Origin: Xiphydria camelus
Taxonomy: Eukaryota > Arthropoda > Insecta > Hymenoptera > Xiphydriidae
Length of the DNA: 64,000 nt
Assembly (NCBI GenBank): GCA_963678675.1
Contig: OY783196.1
Coordinates: 18,408,138 to 18,472,137 of the forward strand
Reading direction: 5' to 3'
A program made the position numbers and the translations under genes. Positions 46,850 through 58,322 of this stretch are shown here, piece by piece. The notes below the pieces were generated by a model, which was not told where the DNA came from, did not search any database, and was given only the letters and a program-made list of their open reading frames with translations. How positions within the stretch are numbered: the first letter of the stretch is position 1; every line of letters starts with the position of its first letter.

Positions 46850-47165
46850 TGAGTGAGGGCGTCGGGGGCGTCGGGGGCGGCAGGAGCCGCGGGCCACGAC
46901 ACGACGAGGCGTCGCGACGTCAGTAGAGCGCCGCGCTATCGACCACCGCCACGAGACACGAGCGTCGAATTGACGGACGGAAGGTGCGGAAGGAACGTCG
47001 ATCCCCCTCAGGGACCACGAGGCCCGCGTACGAACACGCGGCGTCCGCGCGACGAACGCGTGCGTCCGTCTGTGCGTGCGTGCGTGCGTGCGTTACTGCA
47101 GCCCTACGCCTGAGACCCAATGACTGTCCATCCAGGGACCACGGGACACACATGTTCATTATAAG
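46850..47165 (+). other. Possible untranslated first exon ending in a consensus donor
   Basis: CpG-rich DNA ends CATTATAAG|GTAAGTCC, a full-consensus 5' splice site, and is followed by AT-richer sequence, as at the boundary of a CpG-rich first exon and its intron. A short ATG frame (MTVHPGTTGHTCSL) stops before the donor. No matching downstream exon was found. Confidence 0.28.
47060..47095. repeat. (TGCG)n microsatellite
   Basis: TGCG repeats five times (GTGCGTGCGTGCGTGCG) within a CpG-rich stretch before a consensus splice donor at 47166. Confidence 0.75.
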
Positions 47166-47794
47166 GTAAGTCCGGTTCAACCGTCTTCACGTTATCTTCT
47201 CGTGAAAAAATCGCTCGTCGCGCAAACGTTTTGCAAGTATCTTCTTATGATTGAAGTATGTATTGTCGAATTCGTGGATTCTTCTGCCGCGAGTGTCATC
47301 TCGTCCTCTCGTCCAAATTTAACGCGCACGTACTCGACTCGCTCTCCGATGGAGTGAGTCATTTTATGAAACATATTTTATTTGTTTCATTACACGTACA
47401 ACTTGCATTTTATTTACAATTTTCTATCTGTTTTCCTACGACGCACTATTTTAGATTACGATGTTGCGAACCTGACGACACAGGCGCGACTTTAATCGCG
47501 ATCATCTCCTTTCTCTGCATAATTGAACGAAAATTGTGCGACTTTTTTTGAAGATGACGTTTTGATCTAAAAAGAGTCTCTTACAAATTTGGTCGAAAAG
47601 TTCATTAGTGGAATAATAATTGGGATGTGACTTACGCTTCCGTAATCGTGATTGCATCACCTTATTCTACGGCAATTACATATGAATAAGTAAAAGTGTA
47701 GAATTATCAACGTGTATAATGTTTTTGCTGGAGTTCGAGAAAATCGTATGTAGCAAAATTCTGATATCTAAGGAGAATCCTTTTCATCCGGGTG

Positions 47795-47829
47795 GGAAGT
47801 GTTCTCCAAAATTCCTGGAGAACACTTCC
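47795..47829. repeat. Perfect hairpin with 14-bp arms
   Basis: GGAAGTGTTCTCCA and TGGAGAACACTTCC are perfect inverse arms around a 7-base loop (AAATTCC). No T-run follows, and no repeat-family copy was seen elsewhere in the window. Confidence 0.8.
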
Positions 47830-48440
47830 AATGGACCTTTTGACCCAGCATCAAAGACCGATGCGCGCCACGCGAAAGTTGCACCGGCGCTCTCGAAACA
47901 ATTTATCCAACCGCGCCTCGCTAAATTATCACCTCGCGTTACTCATTCCCGCCGGCGCGGGCGGCAGTTTATTCTTTTCGTCAGCCAATTCTCCGCTCTC
48001 CCGGTCGAGGGATACCGCGAGCGCGGCAACGAAAGAAACACGAGGAATTATTTAAATCCGCGCGTCGACACGCGTGTCGTGTTCCGTTTGACGCATCGCC
48101 ACCGCCGCGCGCTCGCGACATGACTTTTCGTCGCGGTTTCTCGGTGGATCCTGAAGAGGCGAGAACGAAGAGGGGGGACGGAAGGAGAATCGCGAGAGAA
48201 AAGTATCGAAATTTCTGGTTTTCTACCGAGCGTTTTTCGAGGTTCGCCGCAACACGCGACGCTTTCGAATTTATTCACGGCGAGACTGCAGGTCGACGAA
48301 TCGTGTCTGGCCGAATAGAGTGGGGTTAAAGCGAGATAGAACGGTAGAAACCGCGGCGGTTCTCTTTTTCCTTCATTTCCAAAGTATCGCTTGGAGACGT
48401 TTATCCACCCTCAAAGACGCAACGACGGATCGTCGTCCTA

Positions 48441-48675
48441 CACGGAGAAAAGTTTGTGGTAATCTTTCTCAAAATCCATGCGGTAACATTGAATTATTGC
48501 GGCATATGATATTCAGTACCATAAATATATCCACATTTACTCGATAAAAGTATCGCCACACTTGTTATATTTTTAATAAATATCGACATATCTGCAGCAT
48601 TGAACGTTATACGTCGCAATAATTCAATCTTGCTACATGGATTACGAGAACGGTTACCGCAAACGTTTCTCCGTG
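48441..48675. mobile_element. Palindromic MITE with CACGGAGAAA ends and TA duplication
   Basis: CACGGAGAAAAGTTTGTGGT faces ACCGCAAACGTTTCTCCGTG. Inner AATCCATG and ATTGAATTATTG blocks pair as well. TA flanks both ends (48439-48440, 48676-48677). It is 235 bp. Confidence 0.88.
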
Positions 48676-51600
48676 TACGTCGAGGAAAAATGATTTAAAC
48701 CCAAATAGATCGAAAACTCAAAGCGTTCGTTTTTTCAACGTTACCTCCTTCTACAAAGTATTTCCGCGGTCTCGCCACTCACCAACGACTACTCCCTTCG
48801 CAGCACGACCCTCGCCACCCGCCCTCTTCTCGCGAATCGTCGATTTCACGATTTCTACGAAAATCGACAATTCCCCGCCCTCGCGGACACGCGATCCCGA
48901 AGCAAAGATCTTGAAGTGAGCCGTGCGCTCGACTCGCACGCTCTCATCCACACACACGCACGCACGGTACCCACGTCGTCGCAACGACGGTGGCTGGCGA
49001 CGGGGAGCCTCGGGCCGAAACGAACCCTCGCACACCCACGCTGGAAACGCGCGTACGCGGGCTTTACACCACCTTTCTTGTTTTACGCCGCGCGCATTTC
49101 GATCTCCTCGCGCGCGGCGGTGTTATGCACGCGCACACGCCGAGTTCTCCGGGCAGAAACGGCAAAGCCCTCTCCTCGGTCTCCCCGAGTCAACAGTGGC
49201 GAGTACCCACTCTCGTTCCCCTCTTCTCCTCCTCTCTTTGCTTCAGCTCGCGCACAAAGAGCCGCGGCGTCTCCCCGGTCATTGCGGAAGGCGGATTTCT
49301 CGAAATAAAAAAAGGCGCAGGCCTCGTATTCCTCTTCGAACGCGATGCGCCCCGCGGCTCGTCCCGTTCGTTCTTCCCCCGTTTCTCCCCTCCCTGGAGG
49401 CGCGTCGCAACGGACGTTCACTCTCTTCCGAACCGCGCGCGACATTCCGCGCGTTAATCATAACAAGCCGCGACGGCGCCGAGAAGGACTCCTCTCCTCG
49501 GTCCGTCGCCACTTTTTCGCGAGCTTCGAGAGCGCCGCTCGTTTCTCACTTCTCGTACTCGCGCATGGGGTGCCGCGCGACGCACAGTCGCGAAGACATT
49601 CGAGGCGACTCGGATTACGTGCCGTCGAGTCCTGTCCGGGTTGCACGCGGATACGTAGCGGCGGTTCAAGAGATTCTGGCACTGATTTACTCCGCCCACG
49701 GGTAATTCTCTTTCTTTTTCCGACGGGATACGGAGTGGCGCGCGCGAGAGCGACGGGTAGAGTTCGGGGTGGAAGGAACAAAGTCCTCGGAAAGGCTTTC
49801 TCTCCCATACCAGCCGCGTCCCGATCGAAGAGTCTATCCGCCGGATTGGCACGAGTCCAGTCGCTATTCCGGGCCCAGAAAAGCGCTGGCGGCTTTCGGG
49901 AAACCGTACGGGGTGGGCGGGGGAAAGTGGGTCGGGGGGTTACGGCGCGCTCCACGAAGGAGAACGACGAAGCGGCCGTGGGGCCTTGACCGGGGTCACC
50001 GTGAGCTTGAGAGTCTCGAGAGTCGCGCCGCGGGAGAACCGCTCACCGCACACTCTTGCTTTCGCGAGGCAACCGCCACCTTGTACTCACGCATCGCGCG
50101 CGAGACGGGGGGGACCACACGCGAGGACGCGTAGGCAAGTCTCGCGTCGGTCGAGGCAAATTGCATCGGATGGAGCATTGTTCTCGCCCCGCGAGAATTG
50201 CCGAACCGCTCGCAAATAATTGCTACGAGTCAACCGCATCTGTCGCGCGCCACCGAGTCGCACGATTTCGTCGAAATATGCACTCGCGGACTCGGAACGA
50301 TCGTCGACGCATAAAATTCACACCTATATATACGAAAGACGCTTTCCTCGCGCGAACCGTCTACAATATCCCGAGAATCGTAACGCCCGTTCGAGAGACT
50401 CCCCTCGCACTCCTTTTATCCTCGTTCCCTCCCTTTTCCTCCTCTCCCGTCTCCTTTTCACATTCGCGGAACGCCCGAGCGCATCGTTGCGAGACGCATT
50501 CGCACTTCTCCGCGCGCGCTCGGACTTCAGAGATCCCACGCAATAAAGTTACTTTACTGCGGCTCATTGAGCCCCGAGACCATATCGCCTTCCGATTGTC
50601 GATTCGTGCTCATCGATGCTCGTAAAACGCTCCCTCGCTCGACTCGCGGCGCTTCCGACGCACCCACACGTTCCCGCTCTCCTCGGGACTCGAAGAACGC
50701 GCGCGCGACGCGATCCGCCCTAATGGTATTGCACGGCGCGCAATAAACAGCGGTCCAGGTATGCTCGGGACTTCTTTGCTTGGCCGCGCTCTCGGGGCCC
50801 TTTTTCACGCGCGGGATTTTTCCTCGGCGCTACGGTCGAGCTAGCGATCGGTTCGACGCGCGCGCCGAGAATCGGCGCTGGAAAGTACGTCGTCGGTGTT
50901 TGCTCTAACACCTCGCCGCCTCCTGGGTTATCCAAACCGACAAAAACCTACGAAGCACCTGTAGAGCCGGGCTAAGTGGGGATGGACCTTTTGTTCTTTC
51001 CGTCGTGCGGACTGCACGCCGCTACGGCGCAGCGCCTGCATCTGCTGCCATTATACGCGCGAGTACCCTCCTTCTCTTGGGCGCCTCCAGGTCCTCCTCA
51101 TCCCATACTAGCCGGGTTCACTTTAAAGGGATTAGTGCAATTTTCGACTCGCCCTTCGGAGATAGAGCGCCGAAGCTCTCGGCGGGAAATATGTCGCGTC
51201 ACGCTCACGGACGTGAGAAAATCTACGGTCCCGAATTCTCCGCGGCAGGAATCGTCGTCGCGCGACGATTCTCGTTCTTTAGGAATTGAAATTACTGTGT
51301 CCGTGTACCCCGAGAAGAACCCGCAGTTTGAAAAATGCGCTTTACCGAAACGCACTTACGCCGGGGGATTCGTTCAGAGAATCAGAAGTCGAGGTCGAAC
51401 GCGCGGAGGAATTTCTGTTACTAATTGGGCAAAGTGACTCGAGGGACGCGTTTCCCCCGCGTGTGTGGAGAGACTTTTTCCTTTCAGGCGGCGATCCATT
51501 CGGTGAAAAGCGATTCCGATTCTCGCGAGTCCTTCAAAACGTCCTTCGGACGGGCAAAAGGAACGACCAACTGTCGTCTCCCTTCGGCAATAAGACGCCG

Positions 51601-52546
51601 GGGTCCATCGGTTCTAACTTTTCGAGATATGTTATAAATTCGTCCCTTGGGAAAACAACTGGTCTCTCGTTCCACGGTACTTTCTTCCTTCCCTACATTT
51701 TTCTCTCTCTCTCTCTCTCTCTTCCTCTGTCTACGTTCGTAAATGCATCCACGCGCACACGTATTTTATTGCCTCCCCTCTCGTTCCACTGGCCGGGGTA
51801 TTTTCGCGGGAGGGTTTCTTTTTGAAAATACTTAAAACTTCGACAATTTGTCGTCGACGCGAGTCGAACTCGATGAAGCGCTCGATATCCATCGCGTCGC
51901 GCATACATACCGGGGTGCGCGGGGGAGAAGCGGCGCGGAGCTGCGTCGAGAGGAATGCTGCGATGCGGGGAGGAGTCGGGAATAAGAGACAGGAGAGAGA
52001 GAGAGAGAGAGAGAGACTTATGGAACTTAATCACATAAAATTCTTAAAGTTCGACTCGAGCGCCGTGCACTTTGATTGCAGAATTTATGTCCAGGGTGCA
52101 ACGATGTGCACCGTTCGCTCGTCCATTAAGTCCCCCGCGCTTCTCCGCGCGTACATCGTGCGCGAGAAACGTCATAGCGAGTACTCGTAAAGGCGAAGAC
52201 GCATTAATGCAGCAGTGGCGAAGTTGTCTCCCCGTAAGAAATATTATTACCACCGCGTAGAGAAAGTATCTTAAATCCGGCATTGTGTCCCTCCCTTTTG
52301 AGGTTCTACTTTTTAACATCCCAGTTATTTTACGCTCTAACTATATTCCGTTCATTTCAAATGCTGATGCATTTCTGTTGGATTCTCCCGGAGGGAATTT
52401 CCAAGGTTATACGATAAATCACATCTGTCATGCATCTGTTTAAATTTTTCGAAACGCCTATACAGAGTCTATCCTCACACGGCGTCGAAGTGAAAACTGC
52501 CGGATGACTTTTCCGTTTCGACGCGAGAAAAACTCGGAAAAGAGAG
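48676..52546. other. GC-rich region without recognised gene
   Basis: The longest open frames of the window (up to 260 codons, 48.9-49.9 kb) lie here, but several frames on both strands are open together and all are Arg/Ser/Pro-rich, as expected from CpG-rich DNA. Confidence 0.45.
51704..51722. repeat. (TC)n microsatellite
   Basis: A short pure TC run in GC-rich DNA; a (GA)n run of similar length lies at about 51995-52015. Confidence 0.8.
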
Positions 52547-52873
52547 CACAGAGAAAAAGGATTAGTAAAGAATCATGGGAAAACCCATGAATTTGTACAG
52601 TTATCCCAGTAGCAGGGCTCCTCAATACAAAGCATTGAAGTTTTTAATAGACCACAGCGTACTTTTTACAGTGCGCAATAGTACAAATCTCTGTTTATAC
52701 CTACAGAAAACTTTACCAATCTCCCGTTAATATCTATCGAGTGTGTACGAGGGTCAATACTATTACACAAATTGTAAAAAGTACGCTGTGACTATTAAAA
52801 CATTCAATGTTTCACCTCGAGGAGCCCTGTTACTGGGATTTACTGTACAAATTATTAATCCTTTTTCTCCGCG
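52547..52873. mobile_element. Palindromic MITE with CACAGAGAAAAAGGATTA ends
   Basis: The left end faces the inverse of AATTATTAATCCTTTTTCTC. Inner ATCCCAGTAGCAGGGCTCC faces GGAGCCCTGTTACTGGGAT, and CACAGCGTACTTTTTACA faces TGTAAAAAGTACGCTGTG. It is about 327 bp, the longest of its type here. Confidence 0.86.
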
Positions 52874-53601
52874 AGGGCCCAGCGAAGCTCGTTGAGCGAG
52901 TGCCTTAATTGGGGCGGCTTCGCGCCCCGTGATTGTAAGCCTCCCGGCAAACTAGGGTTTTAACGCCAAGACGGAGTTCCCGTCGTCTTAACTGCCGACG
53001 TCGACGTCCTTCCGTCCTCAATAAGTTTGATGTCATTTCCACCCTGGTTTGCCGCGCCATTACCGGGACCTCCCGCGGGAAAATTCTCCCAGCACGCGTA
53101 TAGAAGGTCCGCGCCCTAAATCTTCGTAGAACCTCCGGGCGCTGCTCGCGAGCGCAATCAAAATGCTTTCGTAATGAATCACGGGCTGCTCGGAGCTTTC
53201 CCAACTCACGTCGTATCAATCATGTCGGTAGCGCGTGGACGTACAACGCGCGACTATTCACCATATTTATATTCATATAAAGGAGGGGGATATCTCTGTC
53301 CTCCCGGCCTCCGCCTATCTCGCTTCACAAAAATGCTTGAGAAAGTTTCACCGTCGCGCGCGATACGAGGACCGGGCCCCGCGCGACGGGACAAAGACGT
53401 TCACCCCGAATCTCCTATACAGTGCGCGGCGATCCTCGCTGCTCGGGGGAGGGTGGACGCGTGTGGGAGAATCGAAAGGCGTTCTTATAAGGCGAACGTC
53501 TATCGTCTACCGCGCCGCGCCGGTGGTGCAGACACCGAGACTTCGCGGAGTTGAAGATTTTTATAGTCGCTCGCCAGTCGGCAGAGACAATGAAAACATC
53601 T

Positions 53602-53801
53602 NNNNNNNNNNNNNNNNNNNNNNNNNNNNNNNNNNNNNNNNNNNNNNNNNNNNNNNNNNNNNNNNNNNNNNNNNNNNNNNNNNNNNNNNNNNNNNNNNNN
53701 NNNNNNNNNNNNNNNNNNNNNNNNNNNNNNNNNNNNNNNNNNNNNNNNNNNNNNNNNNNNNNNNNNNNNNNNNNNNNNNNNNNNNNNNNNNNNNNNNNNN
53801 N
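53602..53801. other. Assembly gap of 200 N
   Basis: Exactly 200 unknown bases, the round size often used for a gap of unknown length. Reading frames shown across it are meaningless. Both flanks are GC-rich. Confidence 0.99.
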
Positions 53802-55654
53802 CCCCGCGCGCCCGCACCTCTCCCGTCTTTTCACCGTCCCTCGGCACTCTTGGGAGCTACTCTCGCGGACTTAACCACCCGTGAAGCGGCATAATATATC
53901 TCGGAGATAATTCGCTTGTTAGGTTCACGCGCTTTTGCATTGATCCGTCCGGCAGTGGGACTTCTCTCCTCTGCTTCGCGCGCCGACTGGTTTATTACCA
54001 CTGGCGATGAGGACTGCGTTTTTCGGTTGTGCGACGAGGCAATTCATTTTTTTGTTACACAAATAGGAGAATCCAAACGACGCATCGGCGGGGACAGGAG
54101 AGTCATCGCGCCGCGTTTCGGGCAAGTCCGCGGTCTCACGGTGGTTCGGGATCTCGGGCGCAGTGTGTCGCACTTGGATCACACGAGCGCTCACCCGGGG
54201 TACGTAATCGAAACGAGGTGCTCTTCGTGGGCCCGTAGGCAACTTTGGACGGTCGGCGTGGCACGCATTTCACGGCGTGGCACTTGTCGTCAAGCCGATG
54301 CCCGCGATACCGCCGCTCGCCTGTCACTCGGCCTCGATTGATCGGTTCTCACTTCTCTCGATCCTCTCTCCCTTCCTCACCGCCACGCGAGCCCTTTCTC
54401 CGCGTCTTCACCGACTTCGTTTCTCCCTTCTTCGTCCTCCCCCTCCCCCCTCTCTCTCCCCTTCTCGCTCGCCGCTTCGATCGCCGCGAGCCCGTCGGCT
54501 CGCACTAATTTGATATACAAGAGCGGCCCCATAAAGACGTACCACGATCGTGGAGCAAGTGGTAACCACGTAACACCCGATCCGGAGACGCGTCCGTCCG
54601 GCTCGGCGAGGAGTCAGAGGCGCCCTCGCGTCCCATCGACGAATTGGTGCCACCGCGGAAGGCAGCGTCCTCTCGTTCCTTTTTCAGATAATCCTCGGCG
54701 CGATATACTTATATAGGTCGCGCGGGGATAAGTCCGTACACGTGGACGGCTAATAATTTGTTTCGCCGTGTATTTTCGCCCGGTCGAAAAATGAATTTCC
54801 ACCGGAACACGCGAACCGTCGCGCGTGTATCCGCGCGAGAGTAATTAAAGCGGTAGACGAACGAGAGCTCACGAGTCGGTGCTATACAGAAGTACCCACT
54901 TCACCGAGCAAAGTACCCGGCCAAAGTCGAAAGTCGAGGAGGATAGAGAGAAGCCCTCTATCCTCAAGGGGGTCGTACGTATAGACGCGCGTGCACGCAA
55001 CGGCCGACGTCGAACGGCGCCACGAACGCTCGCGCGTCTACATTCTCGCTCGCTTCGTGGATCCTCGGTGCAGGTGCATTCGTTTTCCCACGTAGGTACG
55101 TACGGGTTTCGTGTATCCCGCGTGGAATCGATGCGCGTTCATTCGCACGCCGGGGGGTAACAACAGCGAGTCTGGTAGCCCATAGCGGTCCGGCGGGTAC
55201 GCGTCACCTACATCACTCCCCGCGTGTAGCGCGGGGATGCCCGTTACACACGCTCCGCACGTCGCGTGCACACGCGTGCGGCGGGTAACGACACCCGCGC
55301 GTACCGCGTCCATAGGTGCCTGTATAATCGAGCGTAGGTGCGACATTCCGTTCAACGAGGATTATCGAGCATTACGCGGGGAGTAATAAGACCGCGGCGG
55401 GATCGTAAAACCCCGTGGAGGTTTTTATGGGGGCCTCAGGGCATCGCGTGGCCTGGCGAGATAATCCCTCCGATCGAGCGCGACGTCACGCTACGCGTTA
55501 AAGCACTCTTAAATCGCGCTACACGCCGAAGTCGTAGACACTCCCAGCCGCGCGCGCCCCGAGTCGCGAGCGAGTCTATTAATTTGTCATAAAGGCAGAG
55601 CCGAGGCGCGTTGGCCCGTGGCCCGAAGATAGAAGCGGATTTATACCGCGTGTG

Positions 55655-55862
55655 TGAGGTAACTAAACTTACTCGCCGAGAAAGAATCTTCAATTGTTAT
55701 TATCTTATTATCTGTGAATTTTTGGCTTATATCGGTACGAGACTTTATCGCAGATTGATACGTAATCTTCAATAAAGTATTACACAAATATGAGCCAAAA
55801 GTTCATAGGTAGTGAGATAATAGCGATTTTAGTTTCTCTTATGGCGAGTAAATTTAGCCTCG
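55655..55862. mobile_element. GAGGCTAAACTTACTCGC-family MITE, copy 1
   Basis: Left GAGGTAACTAAACTTACTCG faces right CGAGTAAATTTAGCCTC. ATTATCTTATTATCTGTGAA faces the inverse of TTCATAGGTAGTGAGATAAT. A second copy is at 58121. Confidence 0.82.
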
Positions 55863-56410
55863 TATATAGATAGGCCGACCCCGCGAGAGACCAGTGGGAG
55901 TTGCAATCACCAAAACGTGCGGTTGAGCGTCGCTGCGTAATGACGGGTCGGTCACGGCGTTGACGTTTAGGGCGCTAAATAATAAAACCATCCGGATGCT
56001 GCGGACGGTACAATGCTCGTAGGCGAGGCTCGCGCGGGCAAAGAGAGTCGCGCCGCGCCGCGACCAACCGGACCGGCCTGCCAGGCGAGCTCCCATAATC
56101 TGATTGAAGTCGCTCGATGGCTAATGAGCAACGTCTCTGCATTCCGTTCTCACCTTTCTCGCTGCCCTTACGCGTGCCATTCTTTGTCTCTCGTGCGACG
56201 CGGAGGATCGATCTCACGTGGCTCTTCTTCCTTTTCTGCGCGCGGTCACACGCGGGACCAGTTACACGGGTACTCGAGTGTATAGGTACGCGCGCGAGAT
56301 GTGTGTGTTCGCAGGGTATCTCTTTCCTTCACCGCTCGACGACCTCTTCGCGTACAGCTATAACGCAATATCGTGCGCGGGTAGACCTCATCGTTTATTT
56401 TCGCATATAA

Positions 56411-57074
56411 AGGCCAATTCACATTAGACGTGCCGGTCACGGTCCAGTCACGGTCAAGTCAAGACCGCGGGGATCGCCTAAATCTAAAACAACGCTTTCA
56501 TTCACATTAGACGGGCACGGTCAAGTCAAGACGCGGTCAGGACCGTGGCGATCATTTCTGGCACGATCAAGACCGTCGAGCTCGCGGTCTGCTTGCCCCT
56601 GCCTGTTCAGTATGAATTAACCAACAGTCATGTCGCAGGCAAGAATGGACGAGCAACTCATAGAATTGGTGCGGGGACATGATGTAATATACGATATGTC
56701 CCATAAAAAATATATGGATACTTCGCATAAAATGAAAGTGTGGGAGGAAATTGGAAAAACTTTAAGCACAGGTAAATATGCTTTATTTATATACATACAT
56801 AAAACAGTATTGCAAATTCGCCCTTTTTTTTACGTTTTATCAATATAGGATGAACCCAATATCGCCGATGATATTTGAAAAGTAATATTTGTTCTTCCTC
56901 GTCCAAAATAATCGCCATTTTCATTAACGTATTTCGAAAATACATGATGCCTGTGGGCTCTGCGATCGTACTAAGATCGTCACTTGACCGGCAAGTGTGA
57001 ATGCCTTGGAAAAATCTTGCTCGTGACCTGACCGTGACTGGACCGTGACCGGCACGTCTAATGTGAATTGGGCT
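56411..57074 (+). mobile_element. PIF/Harbinger-type element with a MADF exon
   Basis: The 664-bp element has long, almost perfect terminal inverted repeats (GGCCAATTCACATTAGACG and beyond, over 40 bp) and a TAA duplication on both sides (56408-56410, 57075-57077). Known: PIF/Harbinger elements make 3-bp TWA duplications and often encode a second, DNA-binding protein (Myb/MADF) besides the transposase. Only part of that second protein remains here; no DDE transposase is present. TIR-like motifs (TTCACATTAGACGGGCACGG) repeat inside the left end. Confidence 0.88.
56630..56771 (+). pseudogene. MADF-domain exon of the Harbinger-like element (remnant)
   Basis: The frame starts MSQARMDEQLIELVRGHDVI and continues YDMSHKKYMDTSHKMKVWEEIGKTLST, the first two-thirds of a MADF domain: an LIELV helix, the YD(x)SHKKY turn and the W(x)EI helix. 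A donor-like ACAG|GTAAAT follows. MADF proteins are Myb-related DNA binders; in Harbinger elements the accessory protein helps the transposase reach DNA (family knowledge). After the putative intron only a short acidic stretch (EPNIADDI) precedes stops, so the domain is incomplete. Confidence 0.72.
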
Positions 57075-58120
57075 TAAGGGGCTCGCGCGAGCCGCTTTCG
57101 ATCTTCCGCGTATTATATGGAGTTATCGTCGATGCGCTCGGCCGCCCAGACCCGACGCGTCGTTTGGAAAGTCACGAGAGTGTCCGGCGCGCCGGGGCAT
57201 TTCGTAAGGGATGCTCGGAGTTGCAGTCGCCAAACAGTCCGAGCTGCGCGCCCGCAGCTTCGTCTTCCGCGTTGGGAACCCTTTGAGATGAGCAGCGAGT
57301 TTGTACACAAATCACCGTTGCGCAATCGCCCCGTGAATTCTGATTAATTACCAGCCGGCCCTTGTTCGACGTTCGTATAGGTACGTGGAACGCCCGGGGA
57401 CCCGCATATTGAGTCCAACGAGTTTTTCGTTTCGACGGTTGCCGCGCGCGGCGCTCTCTTGGCGCGCGTCTCGTAACGAGAAACGGGACGAGGCGAAGTA
57501 AGCCGAGACACAGAGTCCAGAAACGCGCACGCCAGCCCCGAGGGAGACGAGGCGAGCGAGACACCTGGAAACGACATGTGGGCGTTGCTTGCAACACTTC
57601 GGTCTCCGCGAGGTTCTCATCGCCCTCGGCTCCTCGCCGACTCTTCGCGCGGCCTCCCGTTAGTCGTCGAGGCGGCTGAGCACCTCCGCCGGCGTGTCGT
57701 TACCGTAAGAAAATTAATAAAAATAACATAAATAGGAATATTCAAATTAATATCAATAATTATGTCCCCGCGTTTCGTAACCGCGCCTGGGAACGTGTTT
57801 TCACTTACGGCTACAAGCCGTGCTCGCGCTCGCGCGCTTCGACATTTTCACATGCCCGTATCGTCAACGTTGTGCCCTCGAAACGTTTCCGAGAACGTCG
57901 CGCGTCGCCGGTCTGCGCTCTTCGTCCGAGAAAAGTCATCGACTCCGCTGCACAGGAGTCGCGTCTAATGGGGAACAGTGAGGTTCTGTTACGAAAGCAC
58001 CTATCGGTTTTCTCGCGGCTCCCTCGCGCGGGTATCCGACGAGTAGCGAGGAGAGATTTCGGCAGCCTTTCTCACGCAGTGATTCGCGTACGCGGTGTCT
58101 TGTCTTTCTTTACATCACAC

Positions 58121-58322
58121 GAGGCTAAACTTATTCGCAAGGAAAGAAACTCGAATCACTATTATCTCGTTATCTATAAGTTTTCGGTTAATTTTTGTAT
58201 AATACTTTTTTGAAGATTATATTTATATCTACAGCAAAGTTTTACATCGATGTAGGTCAAAAGTTCACAGATAATGAGACAATAGTGACTGAAGCTTCTT
58301 TCCTGGCGAGTAAGTTTAGCCT
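58121..58322. mobile_element. GAGGCTAAACTTACTCGC-family MITE, copy 2
   Basis: GAGGCTAAACTTATTCGCAA faces GCGAGTAAGTTTAGCCTC; CACTATTATCTCGTTATCT faces the inverse of AGATAATGAGACAATAGTG. It matches the copy at 55655 in length, ends and arms. Confidence 0.84.

Larger units (their letters stand above)
39991..48440. other. Mostly GC-rich region without recognised gene
   Basis: CpG peaks at 45.2-46.1 and 46.6-47.1 kb could mark a promoter. AT-rich parts (42.0-43.6, 47.2-47.8 kb) hold no repeat family that I recognise except the hairpin at 47795. Confidence 0.4.
52874..56410. other. GC-rich region with assembly gap
   Basis: Apart from the gap and the MITE at 55655, only a small GC hairpin (CCCCGCG-TGTAG-CGCGGGG, about 55218-55237) stands out. 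Confidence 0.45.

Noticed and set aside
47060..47095. Short regular repeats considered as a CRISPR-like array
   Set aside because: It is a simple (TGCG)n microsatellite; no spacers, and the genome is eukaryotic.
48923..49989. Overlapping open frames of 155-260 codons on both strands
   Set aside because: All are Arg/Ser/Pro-rich, open in several frames at once, without splice sites or domains; they follow from CpG-rich composition.
50976..51437. 153-codon frame beginning MGMDLLFFPSCGLH
   Set aside because: The first 45 residues look exon-like with high GC3, but no consensus acceptor or donor bounds them and the rest is low-complexity; no family recognised.
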